Notes: generated by a model from the letters alone, not told the origin. 64,000 nucleotides of DNA from Butyribacter intestini (GCA_001414325.1 LLKB01000001.1:124001-188000); one strand, 5' to 3'; counted from the stretch's first letter, positions 15,976 to 24,604 are shown. Numbers and translations are program-made.

Positions 15976-16338
15976 GTGTGTTTTCGTTGTATAATAGGAA
16001 TGCCACTGGTTGCTATGCACTGGGAACACAGATTTAATAATATGGTCGGCAGATACAATGATATTTATCGGGTACAGATGCAAAATATCACACCCCATGT
16101 ATGCCGTCATACATATTGCAGCAATATGGCGAAATCGGGAATGAATCCTAAGACACTACAGTATCTGATGGGACATTCGGATATTGCCGTGACACTTAAT
16201 GTTTACACCCATGTTGGACTTGAGGATGCAGAGAAAGAATTTCAGAAGATGCAGGGGTTGGAAAATGCAAGAAAAGAGATGGGACTTTCGGACAAGGACG
16301 ATAAGCCTTTGAAACAGAATATGTTCAAGATGGTTTAG
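15976..16338 (+). pseudogene. C-terminal catalytic fragment of a tyrosine integrase
   Basis: From about 15997 the frame reads GMPLVAMHWEHRFNNMV, then ITPHVCRHTYCSNMAKSGMN, YLMGHSDIAVTLNVYTHV. This is the catalytic end of a Tn916-like integrase, with Arg and His of box II (RHTYCS), His of LMGHS and the nucleophile Tyr in NVYTH. The first catalytic Arg and everything before it are missing; a GTG at 15976 opens the frame but encodes unrelated residues. It may belong to the same gene as the fragment at 13496, separated by insertion and deletion. Confidence 0.75.
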
Positions 16339-16356
16339 AATAAAAATATGATTGAT

Positions 16357-16396
16357 AGCTGGCACTCAGGCAGAAATGCTTGGGCGTCAGCTTTTT
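16357..16396 (+). terminator. terminator after the integrase remnant
   Basis: AGCTG (16357-16361) pairs with CAGCT (16388-16392) with further interrupted pairing inside (GGCA / TGCT), followed by TTTT. Confidence 0.65.
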
Positions 16397-16480
16397 GTTC
16401 CATAAAGATAAGATATAGTGAAAATCACTATATATAGGCATTTTTATTGATAGTACTTAGGAATAATGCACTAAAAGGGA

Positions 16481-16509
16481 TTGATAAAATCTCATTAAAG
16501 GTATAGAAT
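16481..16509 (+). promoter_or_regulatory. promoter of the riboswitch-controlled operon
   Basis: TTGATA (16481-16486) and TAGAAT (16504-16509), 17 bp apart, put the transcription start near 16516, directly before the aptamer. Confidence 0.65.
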
Positions 16510-16515
16510 ACATAT

Positions 16516-16629
16516 ATCAGATTTTAGCAAAACATTCGAAAGGATGTGACGCAAAACTATAGGACATAAGCAAGTATGTGGTATCCAGTTGCACGTTCAT
16601 TGCATTGCTAAAATAGCAGTGCATTTTTT
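16516..16629 (+). promoter_or_regulatory. c-di-GMP-I riboswitch with intrinsic terminator
   Basis: The leader carries the class I (GEMM) landmarks: AGCAAAACATTC-GAAA-GGATGT (a 6-bp stem, 16532-16547, capped by a GNRA loop), then GACGCAAAAC (16548-16557), then CTATAGGACATA...TATGTGGTATCCAGTTGC, close to clostridial aptamers. GCAA (16527-16530) pairs with TTGC (16589-16592) as P1. The expression platform is TGCATTGCT (16601-16609), loop, AGCAGTGCA (16615-16623) and six T. TTTTAGCAA (16522-16530) is the exact complement of TTGCTAAAA (16605-16613), a 9-bp antiterminator that excludes both P1 and the terminator. Ligand binding should therefore favour termination, an OFF switch. Confidence 0.8.
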
Positions 16630-16650
16630 AATGTTGGAGGTAATTGAACT

Positions 16651-16821
16651 ATTGACGGATATATAACAATCAACGAGGTTGCTGAAAAATGGGAAGTAAC
16701 TCCAAGAAGGGTACGAGCTATGTGTTTGAATGGACAGATAGGTGGAGCAGCAAAATTAGGAAGAGAATGGGCGATTCCAACGGATGCAGAGCGTTCACAA
16801 GATGGTCGTATTGCTCTATAG
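16651..16821 (+). CDS. small HTH (excisionase/MerR-like) DNA-binding protein, ATT start or degraded start
   Basis: The 56-codon frame encodes DGYITINEVAEKWEVTPRRV, then LNGQIGGAAKLGREWAIPTD, a helix-turn-helix of the excisionase/MerR-like (HTH_17) type, nearly full length. GGAGG (16636-16640) lies ten bases before ATT at 16651, where homologues would have ATG; a stop (TGA) in frame lies six bases upstream of that ATT. Either it uses the rare ATT start or the start has been lost by mutation. It is the first gene after the c-di-GMP riboswitch and would be a natural regulator of the operon. Confidence 0.5.
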   Translation: MDGYITINEVAEKWEVTPRRVRAMCLNGQIGGAAKLGREWAIPTDAERSQDGRIAL

Positions 16822-16858
16822 GAGAATAGAAAGATTGGAGAAAGGGGGAGAGGATGTT

Positions 16859-17584
16859 TTGAAAAGATTATATGCACCTACTCAAGAAATTTATTGTTTT
16901 ATAGGTTTTAATGATTTTATTATAGGTCAGTTGCATAAATATTTGATGTGTCAAGGTGGAAATTTGTTTATTACTGATGAATTTAAATCGTTTTATTATA
17001 TCAAGGAAAATGTAAAAGCAGATATTTCATATTTTTTAAATTTGATTTTTGAAGAGGATTCAATGGGATTTATACCAGTTAAAAGAAACATTAGAATTAC
17101 AAGTGAGGCATTGATTGATTTATATAATTTAGTTTATGTAAACGAGTATAAAACTGTTCTTCAATATATGGAGAATCGTCACAACTATAGTTTCAATGAA
17201 AAATTTAAAAAATATTGTTATAGAGGTGATTTCACAATACAGTCAAAGTTAAACATTGCAAAGGATAATGGATTTGGTAACGAACTTGATTTTTTAAAAA
17301 ATGGTTTATTAAAGGAAACTAATAAGTATATTCATGCTAGTATTTTTGTTCAACCTAATAATTATGATTTTGATTCCAAATTAGGAGAAGCTAAGGCGTT
17401 GTTACAATTAGAACTAAAAATTTATCAATTGGCTCTTAAAATTCTTTGTAACAAATATAACTTTGATATTAGTTTATATACATATAATTATCAGGCACCT
17501 TTTGAACAGGTATATAGTTATTGCGTTGAAAAAATAAAATGTATGTATTTGATTGATATGCAAAATCCATATAGTTTTATATGA
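16859..17584 (+). CDS. unknown protein of the riboswitch operon
   Basis: A 241-residue, very AT-rich gene. The start is set at TTG 16859 after GGGGGAGAGG; the frame can run upstream to 16784 but would overlap the HTH gene. No signal peptide or membrane span. The protein is rich in Tyr, Phe, Asn and Lys. The segment ETNKYIHASIFVQPNN near residue 165 looks like a conserved core, but no family was recognised. It overlaps the next frame's first possible ATG by four bases, so the genes are translationally linked. Confidence 0.6.
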   Translation: MKRLYAPTQEIYCFIGFNDFIIGQLHKYLMCQGGNLFITDEFKSFYYIKENVKADISYFLNLIFEEDSMGFIPVKRNIRITSEALIDLYNLVYVNEYKTVLQYMENRHNYSFNEKFKKYCYRGDFTIQSKLNIAKDNGFGNELDFLKNGLLKETNKYIHASIFVQPNNYDFDSKLGEAKALLQLELKIYQLALKILCNKYNFDISLYTYNYQAPFEQVYSYCVEKIKCMYLIDMQNPYSFI

Positions 17585-17604
17585 AAGAATGGGGAAAGTG
17601 CGAA

Positions 17605-19722
17605 ATGAGTGATTTATCAGTATTAAAAACGCAAAGAGATGATTTATTAATAGAGATTCATGAAATAGAGGAATCTTGTGAAGGGATAGAGAATGAAAAT
17701 AATGCAAAGAGAATACAAGAATTAAATCTTGAACATGCACAGTGCTTGGTACAAAGACAAGAAATGTCTTCTAGATTAGATGAGTTAGATGGAAAAATAT
17801 CAAGTATAAATGAAGAAATTGCTAAACTGTCAGGAACCGGAGTTGACAGGATTCTTGAGGCGATTAAGAATCAGAGATGGTATTTTTTTAAGAATAAAAC
17901 GAAGGTGTTGATGGATAGAGATACGGGAATTTTATGGCCTAATTTAGCATATTATAATTGCTGTAAAGATGATAATGGAAAATATTATGCATATAACGAA
18001 TCATACTCAAAGATATATGAATATGAGATTGATGGATTCAAAAAATGGGATATTCCATGTCAAAAAGAAGTAATAGATTTATTGGATGATTATACTTTTC
18101 CATATTCAATAAATAAAAGTGGGTCACATGAAATATTAAATAATGGGTTTGTATGTAGTAGATTACGAGTTAAAGATCATAATAATACTTCTGTTATGCT
18201 GTACAATTATAGGAAAAGAATGTATGGAATTCAAGCGGATTATGGATGCACAGAATCTTCTTGTTGGTTACCTATGACAAGAACACTAATTGAAGGCGTG
18301 GATTATCAAGAAAATGTTTCACCTAATAATCCTAATTATACCGAAAAAGAACGACTACAATTTACTTTAGATTTGTTCACTCAAAATGAATTATGGCCAA
18401 TCTTTGATGATGAAGAAATTACTGAATTATACAAAAAAATATATTTTGAGAAGCCGAAGTTGTTAGCTCAATTGCAGGAACTTCAATCTCAGATTGAAGA
18501 ACTTCAGACAGTAACATTGCTTTCATCAGATTTTGACTATACAGCATTATTAGCGAAGTATGATATAAAGGCAATTGACGATTCCATCATCAAGTATTAT
18601 CAGGCAGTGCAGCAGTGGTGTACTGAGCTTATGGAAAAGTTAGACTATTACGAAGACGAGAAGGCTTCTGTAATAAAGGATTTTAATTTGATCAGTCTTA
18701 AGCTTTCAAAGAAATATGAAGATAATCCTAATCTTACGAAAGATGAGAATGCGTTACTTCGGAATAGACAGAGATTCTTCCAGAAAAAATTCTCACTTAG
18801 GATGAATAGTATTAAAGCAAAGATTCTTGCTGTAAAGAAACAGGCAGATGATTTGGAATACAGAATAGATGAGATTGACGAGGGCGTAAATTCTATATGT
18901 GAGTTGGCAGAATTAGAACAGGAAAAAAGAGCAAGTTTTTCTTTTATAGCAGAAAATACGGCAAAGATTATAAAAAATGCACTGCTAAAGATTGAATACT
19001 TTGAGGATAATCATTCCTTTGTAATGAATGCAATAAATTTATGGGAGAGTTGGACAGAAGATTATAGGGTATTCAAAACAACATATAAAGAAGATATGAA
19101 ACATGACTGTGAAGACGATGGAATCGAAAAAAAAATATGGTCAAGCTGGTATCAGGATTGGCAACAGTTGAGATATGCCATTGAACTAAAGATGCAACCC
19201 GTTATTGAACGAGGCTTAAGAGGTTCTATGCCAACCAATAGCGAATTAGAAACTTCTGTTCCAGAACAGCTTATCGCAGTTTTGGAGGAATATAAAAATC
19301 AGATTGACAGTTTTTATCAAGAAGAACGAAAAGGTATCTATCAGAAATTTGCGTTTCAAGCTGGTGGAGAATTGCAGGATAAATTTGAAACAGAGAGTAG
19401 TATTTATAAATATGTGTCAATGTTTCAGTCGTCATTACAGGATATTATTTTTAATTGTAAGAATGTAGAGGATAGGGTTTGGATTTTGAATTGGGCAAAC
19501 AGTTTGCTGGATATTCAGATAGATGAGATTTTAGATTTTGTTGCGGATAATGATCTGCAGAAGATATCTCATACCATTTTGGATGAGTTTGCTTCGCTGA
19601 AACAAAAGAATTATGATATTTATCTTGCAGATGTAAAGGCGTATAGTGAAGAAAAGGCAAGGCGTGAAAAGGAGTATAATTCTCTTATTTTCAAAATGCG
19701 TAAGGATTTGATGAAACAGTAG
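17605..19722 (+). CDS. large coiled-coil protein of the riboswitch operon
   Basis: The 705-residue protein opens with a coiled coil (about 1-75) and then a module with MDRDTGILWPNL and FKKWDIPCQKEVIDLL (about 95-160), the pattern of DUF1566/Lcl-type domains (TGL-W ... W-lP ... EL). A long helical coiled-coil stretch follows (about 280-470) and the rest is helical. No signal peptide or membrane span. The start at 17605 follows GGGGAAAG; ATG 17581, overlapping the previous stop, is an alternative. TTA and TTG are common leucine codons, unlike the core genes. Cytoplasmic scaffold or sensor is a guess. Confidence 0.6.
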   Translation: MSDLSVLKTQRDDLLIEIHEIEESCEGIENENNAKRIQELNLEHAQCLVQRQEMSSRLDELDGKISSINEEIAKLSGTGVDRILEAIKNQRWYFFKNKTKVLMDRDTGILWPNLAYYNCCKDDNGKYYAYNESYSKIYEYEIDGFKKWDIPCQKEVIDLLDDYTFPYSINKSGSHEILNNGFVCSRLRVKDHNNTSVMLYNYRKRMYGIQADYGCTESSCWLPMTRTLIEGVDYQENVSPNNPNYTEKERLQFTLDLFTQNELWPIFDDEEITELYKKIYFEKPKLLAQLQELQSQIEELQTVTLLSSDFDYTALLAKYDIKAIDDSIIKYYQAVQQWCTELMEKLDYYEDEKASVIKDFNLISLKLSKKYEDNPNLTKDENALLRNRQRFFQKKFSLRMNSIKAKILAVKKQADDLEYRIDEIDEGVNSICELAELEQEKRASFSFIAENTAKIIKNALLKIEYFEDNHSFVMNAINLWESWTEDYRVFKTTYKEDMKHDCEDDGIEKKIWSSWYQDWQQLRYAIELKMQPVIERGLRGSMPTNSELETSVPEQLIAVLEEYKNQIDSFYQEERKGIYQKFAFQAGGELQDKFETESSIYKYVSMFQSSLQDIIFNCKNVEDRVWILNWANSLLDIQIDEILDFVADNDLQKISHTILDEFASLKQKNYDIYLADVKAYSEEKARREKEYNSLIFKMRKDLMKQ

Positions 19723-19734
19723 GAGGAAAGTCCT

Positions 19735-20979
19735 ATGAATGATAATATCATAGCAAAGTCACCAGTGATAAATGTAGAGTTTTTGGTTGAAGAAAGCTGG
19801 AGTCAGAGAAAGCCTAAAATGGGGGATCATATCAGAGTTAAGCGTATAGGTGGATTATATGCTCATCATGGAATATATGTTTCTGATAAAGAAGTGATTC
19901 ATTTTACAGGAAAAGAGGATGACAGCATATTGGATTGGTCGAAACCGGAAGTGATATCGTCTGATTTAGATTATTTTTTAAAGGGGGGCATTTTGGAAAT
20001 TAAAGAATACACGGATGAAGAATTTCTAGATTTGTATTCACCAGAGCAGATTGTTACATATGCACGAGCTTGTCTGGGAGATAAGGGATATCACTTAGCA
20101 TTTAATAATTGCGAGCATTTTGCTAATGTATGTACTTTAGGAAGATTTAGAAGTAATCAGGTTGAAAGAGTATTACTGGGGAAATTACCAAATGAACAGG
20201 AGGATAAGAATATGGGACTTTTAGGAAAAATTGGTGGAGCGATTAAGAGTTTATTTGGTGGTGGAAGTTCAGGTGGTGGTGGAAGTCGTTCTACCACTAC
20301 ATATGAGCCGGATAAAGTAAAGGTTGCAGAGATTGAGGCTGATACAAAGATTCGTCTTGCACATATGGAAACTGATCGTATTGAGATTATGAAACAGGCG
20401 AGATTGGATATCCTTCAATTTGAAACAGAGAGCCAGATTGCTTTAGAGCAGGCGAGAGCACAAGGACTGACAGTGATGGCACAGACAATTTTGACATTAC
20501 AGGAGAAACTTAATGAGGTGGCTGAGAAAAGATTGCTCATCATTGAGAAAGGCTCTTTGCAGGTGGTTAAGGATATTGAGAATTTTTATGATGAATTGGG
20601 AACAAAAATTCAAGAGGATGATGATAGATATAATACAGAGAAACTACCTGAGCTGTTGTCAATTCTTGAAAAATACGAGGAAGATTCGCCTTCTCATAAG
20701 ATTTATATGAAGAGAATTGAAGAGGATATGGCATTACAAGCTAAGCATTATACTCATCAGATAGAAGCTATTTCTCAAAGACAATCACAGATCATTGAGG
20801 GATTTTTACAGAGTAAAGATAAGATTTTAGAGCAGACAGGACAGATTACAGCCGGAATGCTTGAAACAATACAGAATCAGACATTGGCACTTGGTATGAA
20901 TAGAAGCCAGAGTGAAGAAAATAGTGCGGCACTACTTGGCGAAAAGGAAAAGTTGGCACTTCCGGGAGAAAATGAATAA
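19735..20979 (+). CDS. LRAT-domain (NlpC/P60-like) protein fused to coiled coil
   Basis: Residues about 25-150 form an LRAT-type papain-like fold: GDHIRVKR, YAHHGIYV (His45), VIHFTG (His56) and FNNCEHFANVC (Cys126), giving the His-His-Cys triad of LRAT/HRASLS acyltransferases and lipases. After a Gly/Ser-rich hinge (about 172-190, FGGGSSGGGGSRS) there is a long coiled coil (about 195-395). An internal ATG near 20212 (MGLLGKIGGAIK), after AGGAGG at 20200, could give a separate coiled-coil protein. The gene begins 12 bp after the previous one with its own GGAGG. It may modify lipids or N-acylate amines; its role in the operon is unknown. Confidence 0.75.
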   Translation: MNDNIIAKSPVINVEFLVEESWSQRKPKMGDHIRVKRIGGLYAHHGIYVSDKEVIHFTGKEDDSILDWSKPEVISSDLDYFLKGGILEIKEYTDEEFLDLYSPEQIVTYARACLGDKGYHLAFNNCEHFANVCTLGRFRSNQVERVLLGKLPNEQEDKNMGLLGKIGGAIKSLFGGGSSGGGGSRSTTTYEPDKVKVAEIEADTKIRLAHMETDRIEIMKQARLDILQFETESQIALEQARAQGLTVMAQTILTLQEKLNEVAEKRLLIIEKGSLQVVKDIENFYDELGTKIQEDDDRYNTEKLPELLSILEKYEEDSPSHKIYMKRIEEDMALQAKHYTHQIEAISQRQSQIIEGFLQSKDKILEQTGQITAGMLETIQNQTLALGMNRSQSEENSAALLGEKEKLALPGENE

Positions 20980-21029
20980 TACTATTGATGGGGAGTTATT
21001 CTTCAATAAAAATAATAGTTTTATTATAT

Positions 21030-21060
21030 GGTGTGTAAAATCAATTAGCACACCCTTTTG
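21030..21060 (+). terminator. terminator of the riboswitch operon
   Basis: GGTGTG (21030-21035) pairs with CACACC (21049-21054), followed by CTTTTGTT. Moderate strength. Confidence 0.5.
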
Positions 21061-21162
21061 TTAAATAATGCACACCCCCATCCGTAGTCTGAACCCCCTT
21101 AACTGACTACGATTTGACTACTACACACGGCATTACAGGGCATTTCAGAACAGGAGAATTTT

Positions 21163-21627
21163 ATGATTAGAGTATTATTCATCTGCCACGGCAATATCTG
21201 CCGCAGCACAATGGCACAATTCGTTTTTCAGGACATGGTAAACCATGCCGGTCTTGCCGATGAATTTTTCATCGACTCAAAAGCAACCAGCACGGAGGAA
21301 ATTGGCAATCCACCGCACCGTGGCACGGTTCGCAAGATGAACGAACTTGGCATACCGATGCAGCCGCATTTTGCATCGCAGGTCACAAAGAGTGACTACA
21401 ACAAATTTGATTATATAATAGGAATGGACAAGTGGAACTATAAGAATATGATGCGTATTTTTGGCGGTGACCCAGATGGGAGGGTGTCGCTTCTTCTTGA
21501 ATTTGCGGGAAGTGGCAGGGATATTGCCGACCCGTGGTACACGGGAAATTTTGATGACACATACAGAGATGTAAAAGAGGGATGCGAGGCACTGTTATAC
21601 AAATGTGTCGGTGAAATTAAAGCCTGA
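21163..21627 (+). CDS. low-molecular-weight protein tyrosine phosphatase
   Basis: The 154-residue protein has the P-loop CHGNICRS (Cys8, Arg14) right after the first strand and the general-acid loop DPWYTGNFDDTY. Length and layout match LMW-PTPs, which remove phosphate from tyrosine (or arginine) residues in the cytoplasm. CAGGAG precedes the ATG. It closes the island. A 45-bp piece of a very similar gene start is found at 13952, next to the other integrase fragment, so the phosphatase gene may mark the element's insertion point. Confidence 0.9.
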   Translation: MIRVLFICHGNICRSTMAQFVFQDMVNHAGLADEFFIDSKATSTEEIGNPPHRGTVRKMNELGIPMQPHFASQVTKSDYNKFDYIIGMDKWNYKNMMRIFGGDPDGRVSLLLEFAGSGRDIADPWYTGNFDDTYRDVKEGCEALLYKCVGEIKA

Positions 21628-21644
21628 CACAGATTGTCAGGCTT
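21620..21644 (+). terminator. hairpin overlapping the phosphatase stop
   Basis: AAGCCTGAC (21620-21628) pairs with GTCAGGCTT (21636-21644); the stop codon TGA lies in the left arm. Only a weak T stretch follows. Confidence 0.55.
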
Positions 21645-21847
21645 ATACAACAGTGATTAGAATTTGCGTGATTACTTAAAATAAGTTCAGCCCATTGAGT
21701 GCCATGCTGTATATACAACAGTGATTAGAATTTGCGTGATTACTTAAAATAAGTTCAGCCCATTGAGTGCCATGCTGTATATACAACAGTGATTAGAATT
21801 TGCGTGATTACTTAAAATAAGTTCAGCCCGTTGAGTGCCATGATGCA
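21644..21847. repeat. 68-bp direct tandem repeat, three copies
   Basis: Three near-identical head-to-tail copies (21644-21711, 21712-21779, 21780-21847) each read TATACAACAGTGATTAG..., TTGCGTGATTACTTAAAATA, AGTTCAGCCCATTGAGTGCC. The third has small changes near its end. They lie in the 510-bp gene-free stretch 21628-22138. Confidence 0.9.
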
Positions 21848-22008
21848 TATATGACAGCGTCAAACCTGAATTCTGGTTTATCAATGACGGAAGTACGGAT
21901 AAAGTCATGCTATATATATGACAACATTAAACCGCCAAAAATTTATCATCTACGGGTGATACGAATCGTTGATGTAAGACTTGTGTTATGTTAGAATTGT
22001 AATTAGTG

Positions 22009-22029
22009 TATTGTATCATTGATACAATA
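22009..22029. promoter_or_regulatory. 21-bp palindrome upstream of the histidine kinase, possible operator
   Basis: TATTGTATCA-T-TGATACAATA is a perfect 10-bp inverted repeat around one base, about 110 bp before the gene. No T run, so more like a protein-binding site than a terminator. Confidence 0.4.
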
Positions 22030-22138
22030 TACCAGGTGTGAATGGAATTTTATATGATGTTGTGGCAAAAGACATTTTGCATCATTATATAAAAGGATAT
22101 AAAAGGGTTAAACTTTTTTGAAAGAGAGGAAACTCTTA

Positions 22139-24604
22139 ATGAAATGGAATTATGATTTTTACATAGCATCATCAGTTGTGTTAATAGTTCTTATAATATA
22201 TTATTACAGGGTTGCTGAACTTAATAAACTTTCACGGAGAATATATGGATATTTTCAGATAATCTGTCTGGCAAGTTGTGTGACAGATATGTTTTCAACA
22301 GTAGTTCTTAGAAAGTATTTTCCGGATATGACAGGTCTTAATTATTTTGGTCAGATGGTTGGATATACTTTTCAGCATTTGATACCGTGTATGTACTTTT
22401 TTTATATAGTATCAATGGCACGAGATATAAAGACCATAAGAAAAAAGATGCTTTTTTGGGCGATTCCTGCGATAATAGAGCAGGTTATGATATGGACAGA
22501 TTATTTTACTGATGCCTTATTTAGTTATTCGGTCAGTGAGGGATACCGGCGTGGACCATTTATGCCGGTTCTTATAGTATGTACAGTTTATTACTTTGCA
22601 GCAGCTATTGTGCAGGCATTTTCAAAAGAAAGTGTTTTAGAACGCCGTTATAAACTTGTCACAATATGGTTTATGCTTTTAAGTTTTGCAGCTATGCTTA
22701 CACAGATGCTTAATCCGGAAATTGTAGTTATAGGTGCGAGTAGTGCATTAGGATGTCTTATTATGCAGATGACATTGCAAAACAATATTCTTATCAGACA
22801 GGCAAACCACAAGGAGATTGAGGCAAGACAGGCTGCTGAGGAGGCAAATAGAGCAAAGTCAACATTTCTTGCAAATATGTCACATGAGATAAGAACACCT
22901 ATGAATGCAATATGCGGTATGGCAGATATTCTTGAAAAATGTGAACTCACGCCACTTGAACATGAATATGTAGAAACGATACAGACGGCAGCAGAGTCAT
23001 TGTTGTCCATTATAAATGATGTACTCGATTTTTCAAAGATAGATGCGGGCAAAATGGAACTCTGTCCTGTTGAGTATCGTTTTGATTCATTTATAGAGGG
23101 GATTGAAAATGTCATTTCTGCCAGGATTTTTGATAAAAAACTTGAGTTTGAGGTTTCTATGTCCGAAGGAATCCCAATATATATGTACGGTGACTATGCT
23201 AAGATTAACCAGATCCTTATCAATATATTGAGCAATGCAGTCAAATTTACCGATTCGGGAAAGATTAAACTTGATATACGCTCAAAGCAGATCAATAAGA
23301 ACAATATTGAACTGAGTTTTGCCGTTAGCGATACCGGTATAGGTATTAAAAAAGAGGATATGGGTAAATTGTTCAATCAGTTCAGCCAGGTTGATGCTAT
23401 GCGTAACAGAAAGCGTGAGGGAACTGGTCTGGGACTGGCACTTGCAAAAAAAATAGCACAGCTTATGGGTGGGGATATTGAAGTCCGGAGTGAGTACAAT
23501 GTTGGAAGCTGTTTTACGGCAAGGATTAACCAGAGAATATGCAATGATGATAGCGAGGAGTTGAGACGGGAGGCAGCAGATAAGTACAGAAATAAGACTA
23601 TATTTTTATATGAAAATGACTATAGCAGCAGAACGCATTTGATAGAGATTTTTGAACAGCTTAATCTACATGTTATTTGTATTAATTCCATAGACGAGAT
23701 AGGCAGAGAAGTGTATAATATATATTCAGATGAACAAAAATTGTTTGTTTACAATTATAATGCTTATCTTAGGGTTAAAAATAAATTTTCAAGTAAGGAG
23801 TTGTTAAAAAAGATAAAAAACATTGCTCTGCTTGAATTTTATACTGTTTTTGAAGAAAACGAGATGCCGGGATTATATATAAGAAAGCCCTATGATTTGT
23901 TCAAAATTTACAGAGTCTTATTTGAAGAAAAATTGGACGGGTATAATATTAATGCCATTGGAAAATTGTTAAAAAATGGTCATGCAGATAATTCGCTCAT
24001 AAAGCTTGATAATGCAGATGTTGAAGTTGATAAGTCTCGTTCATATAAAGAAAATAATCAGCCTGAGAGTAGACAAAAGGCTGTCAATGGCAGTGATAAT
24101 AACATTGAGAAAGCTCAAGAAAGCGGGGATGTTAGAGGAAATACGAATAGAAATATTAAGGAAGAAAATTTTAAAAAACAGGATTCTGCCGTGAAAGTTT
24201 CGGGTGATATGTTTAAAAATATAAGAGTTGCAATTGTTGATGACAACAAGGTTAATCTTAGAGTTGCGGTAACTCAGTTAAGGCAGCTGGGTGTTATGGC
24301 AGAGGTGTTTTCAAGTGGCGGTGCAATTATTAAGGCACTTGAAAGAGAGCGTAAATATGATATGATATTTATGGATCATATGATGCCTGAAATGGATGGC
24401 ATTGAGACCACGAAAGTAATACGAAATATGGCTTCGCAAGATTGCAAAGATGTTCCTATCATAGCACTTACCGCAAATGCGGTTACGGGTGTAGAGAGAG
24501 AATATAAAGAAGCGGGAATGAACGGCTGGATGTTTAAACCGGTAAAACTTGATGATTTTAAGGAGATACTACTTAAGTTTGTATCAAAAGAAAAGGTGTC
24601 TTAG
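22139..24604 (+). CDS. membrane hybrid histidine kinase / response regulator
   Basis: The 821-residue protein begins with about seven membrane segments (residues about 8-215). A coiled linker leads to the HisKA box SHEIRTPMNA (His249) and a HATPase domain with INILSNAVKFTDSG (N box), VSDTGIGIKKED (G1) and GTGLGLALAKKI (G2). A receiver-like region without clear acidic site and a polar linker follow. The C-terminal receiver has IVDDNK, the phosphoacceptor Asp in MIFMDHMMPEMDG, ALTANA and FKPVKL. The start is ATG 22139 after AGAGAGGAAA. It signals with the next gene, 21 bp downstream, but no output regulator with DNA-binding domain is adjacent. Confidence 0.88.
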   Translation: MKWNYDFYIASSVVLIVLIIYYYRVAELNKLSRRIYGYFQIICLASCVTDMFSTVVLRKYFPDMTGLNYFGQMVGYTFQHLIPCMYFFYIVSMARDIKTIRKKMLFWAIPAIIEQVMIWTDYFTDALFSYSVSEGYRRGPFMPVLIVCTVYYFAAAIVQAFSKESVLERRYKLVTIWFMLLSFAAMLTQMLNPEIVVIGASSALGCLIMQMTLQNNILIRQANHKEIEARQAAEEANRAKSTFLANMSHEIRTPMNAICGMADILEKCELTPLEHEYVETIQTAAESLLSIINDVLDFSKIDAGKMELCPVEYRFDSFIEGIENVISARIFDKKLEFEVSMSEGIPIYMYGDYAKINQILINILSNAVKFTDSGKIKLDIRSKQINKNNIELSFAVSDTGIGIKKEDMGKLFNQFSQVDAMRNRKREGTGLGLALAKKIAQLMGGDIEVRSEYNVGSCFTARINQRICNDDSEELRREAADKYRNKTIFLYENDYSSRTHLIEIFEQLNLHVICINSIDEIGREVYNIYSDEQKLFVYNYNAYLRVKNKFSSKELLKKIKNIALLEFYTVFEENEMPGLYIRKPYDLFKIYRVLFEEKLDGYNINAIGKLLKNGHADNSLIKLDNADVEVDKSRSYKENNQPESRQKAVNGSDNNIEKAQESGDVRGNTNRNIKEENFKKQDSAVKVSGDMFKNIRVAIVDDNKVNLRVAVTQLRQLGVMAEVFSSGGAIIKALERERKYDMIFMDHMMPEMDGIETTKVIRNMASQDCKDVPIIALTANAVTGVEREYKEAGMNGWMFKPVKLDDFKEILLKFVSKEKVS

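Noticed and set aside
21644-21847. CRISPR array
   Set aside because: The three copies abut with no unique spacers, and no cas gene is near.
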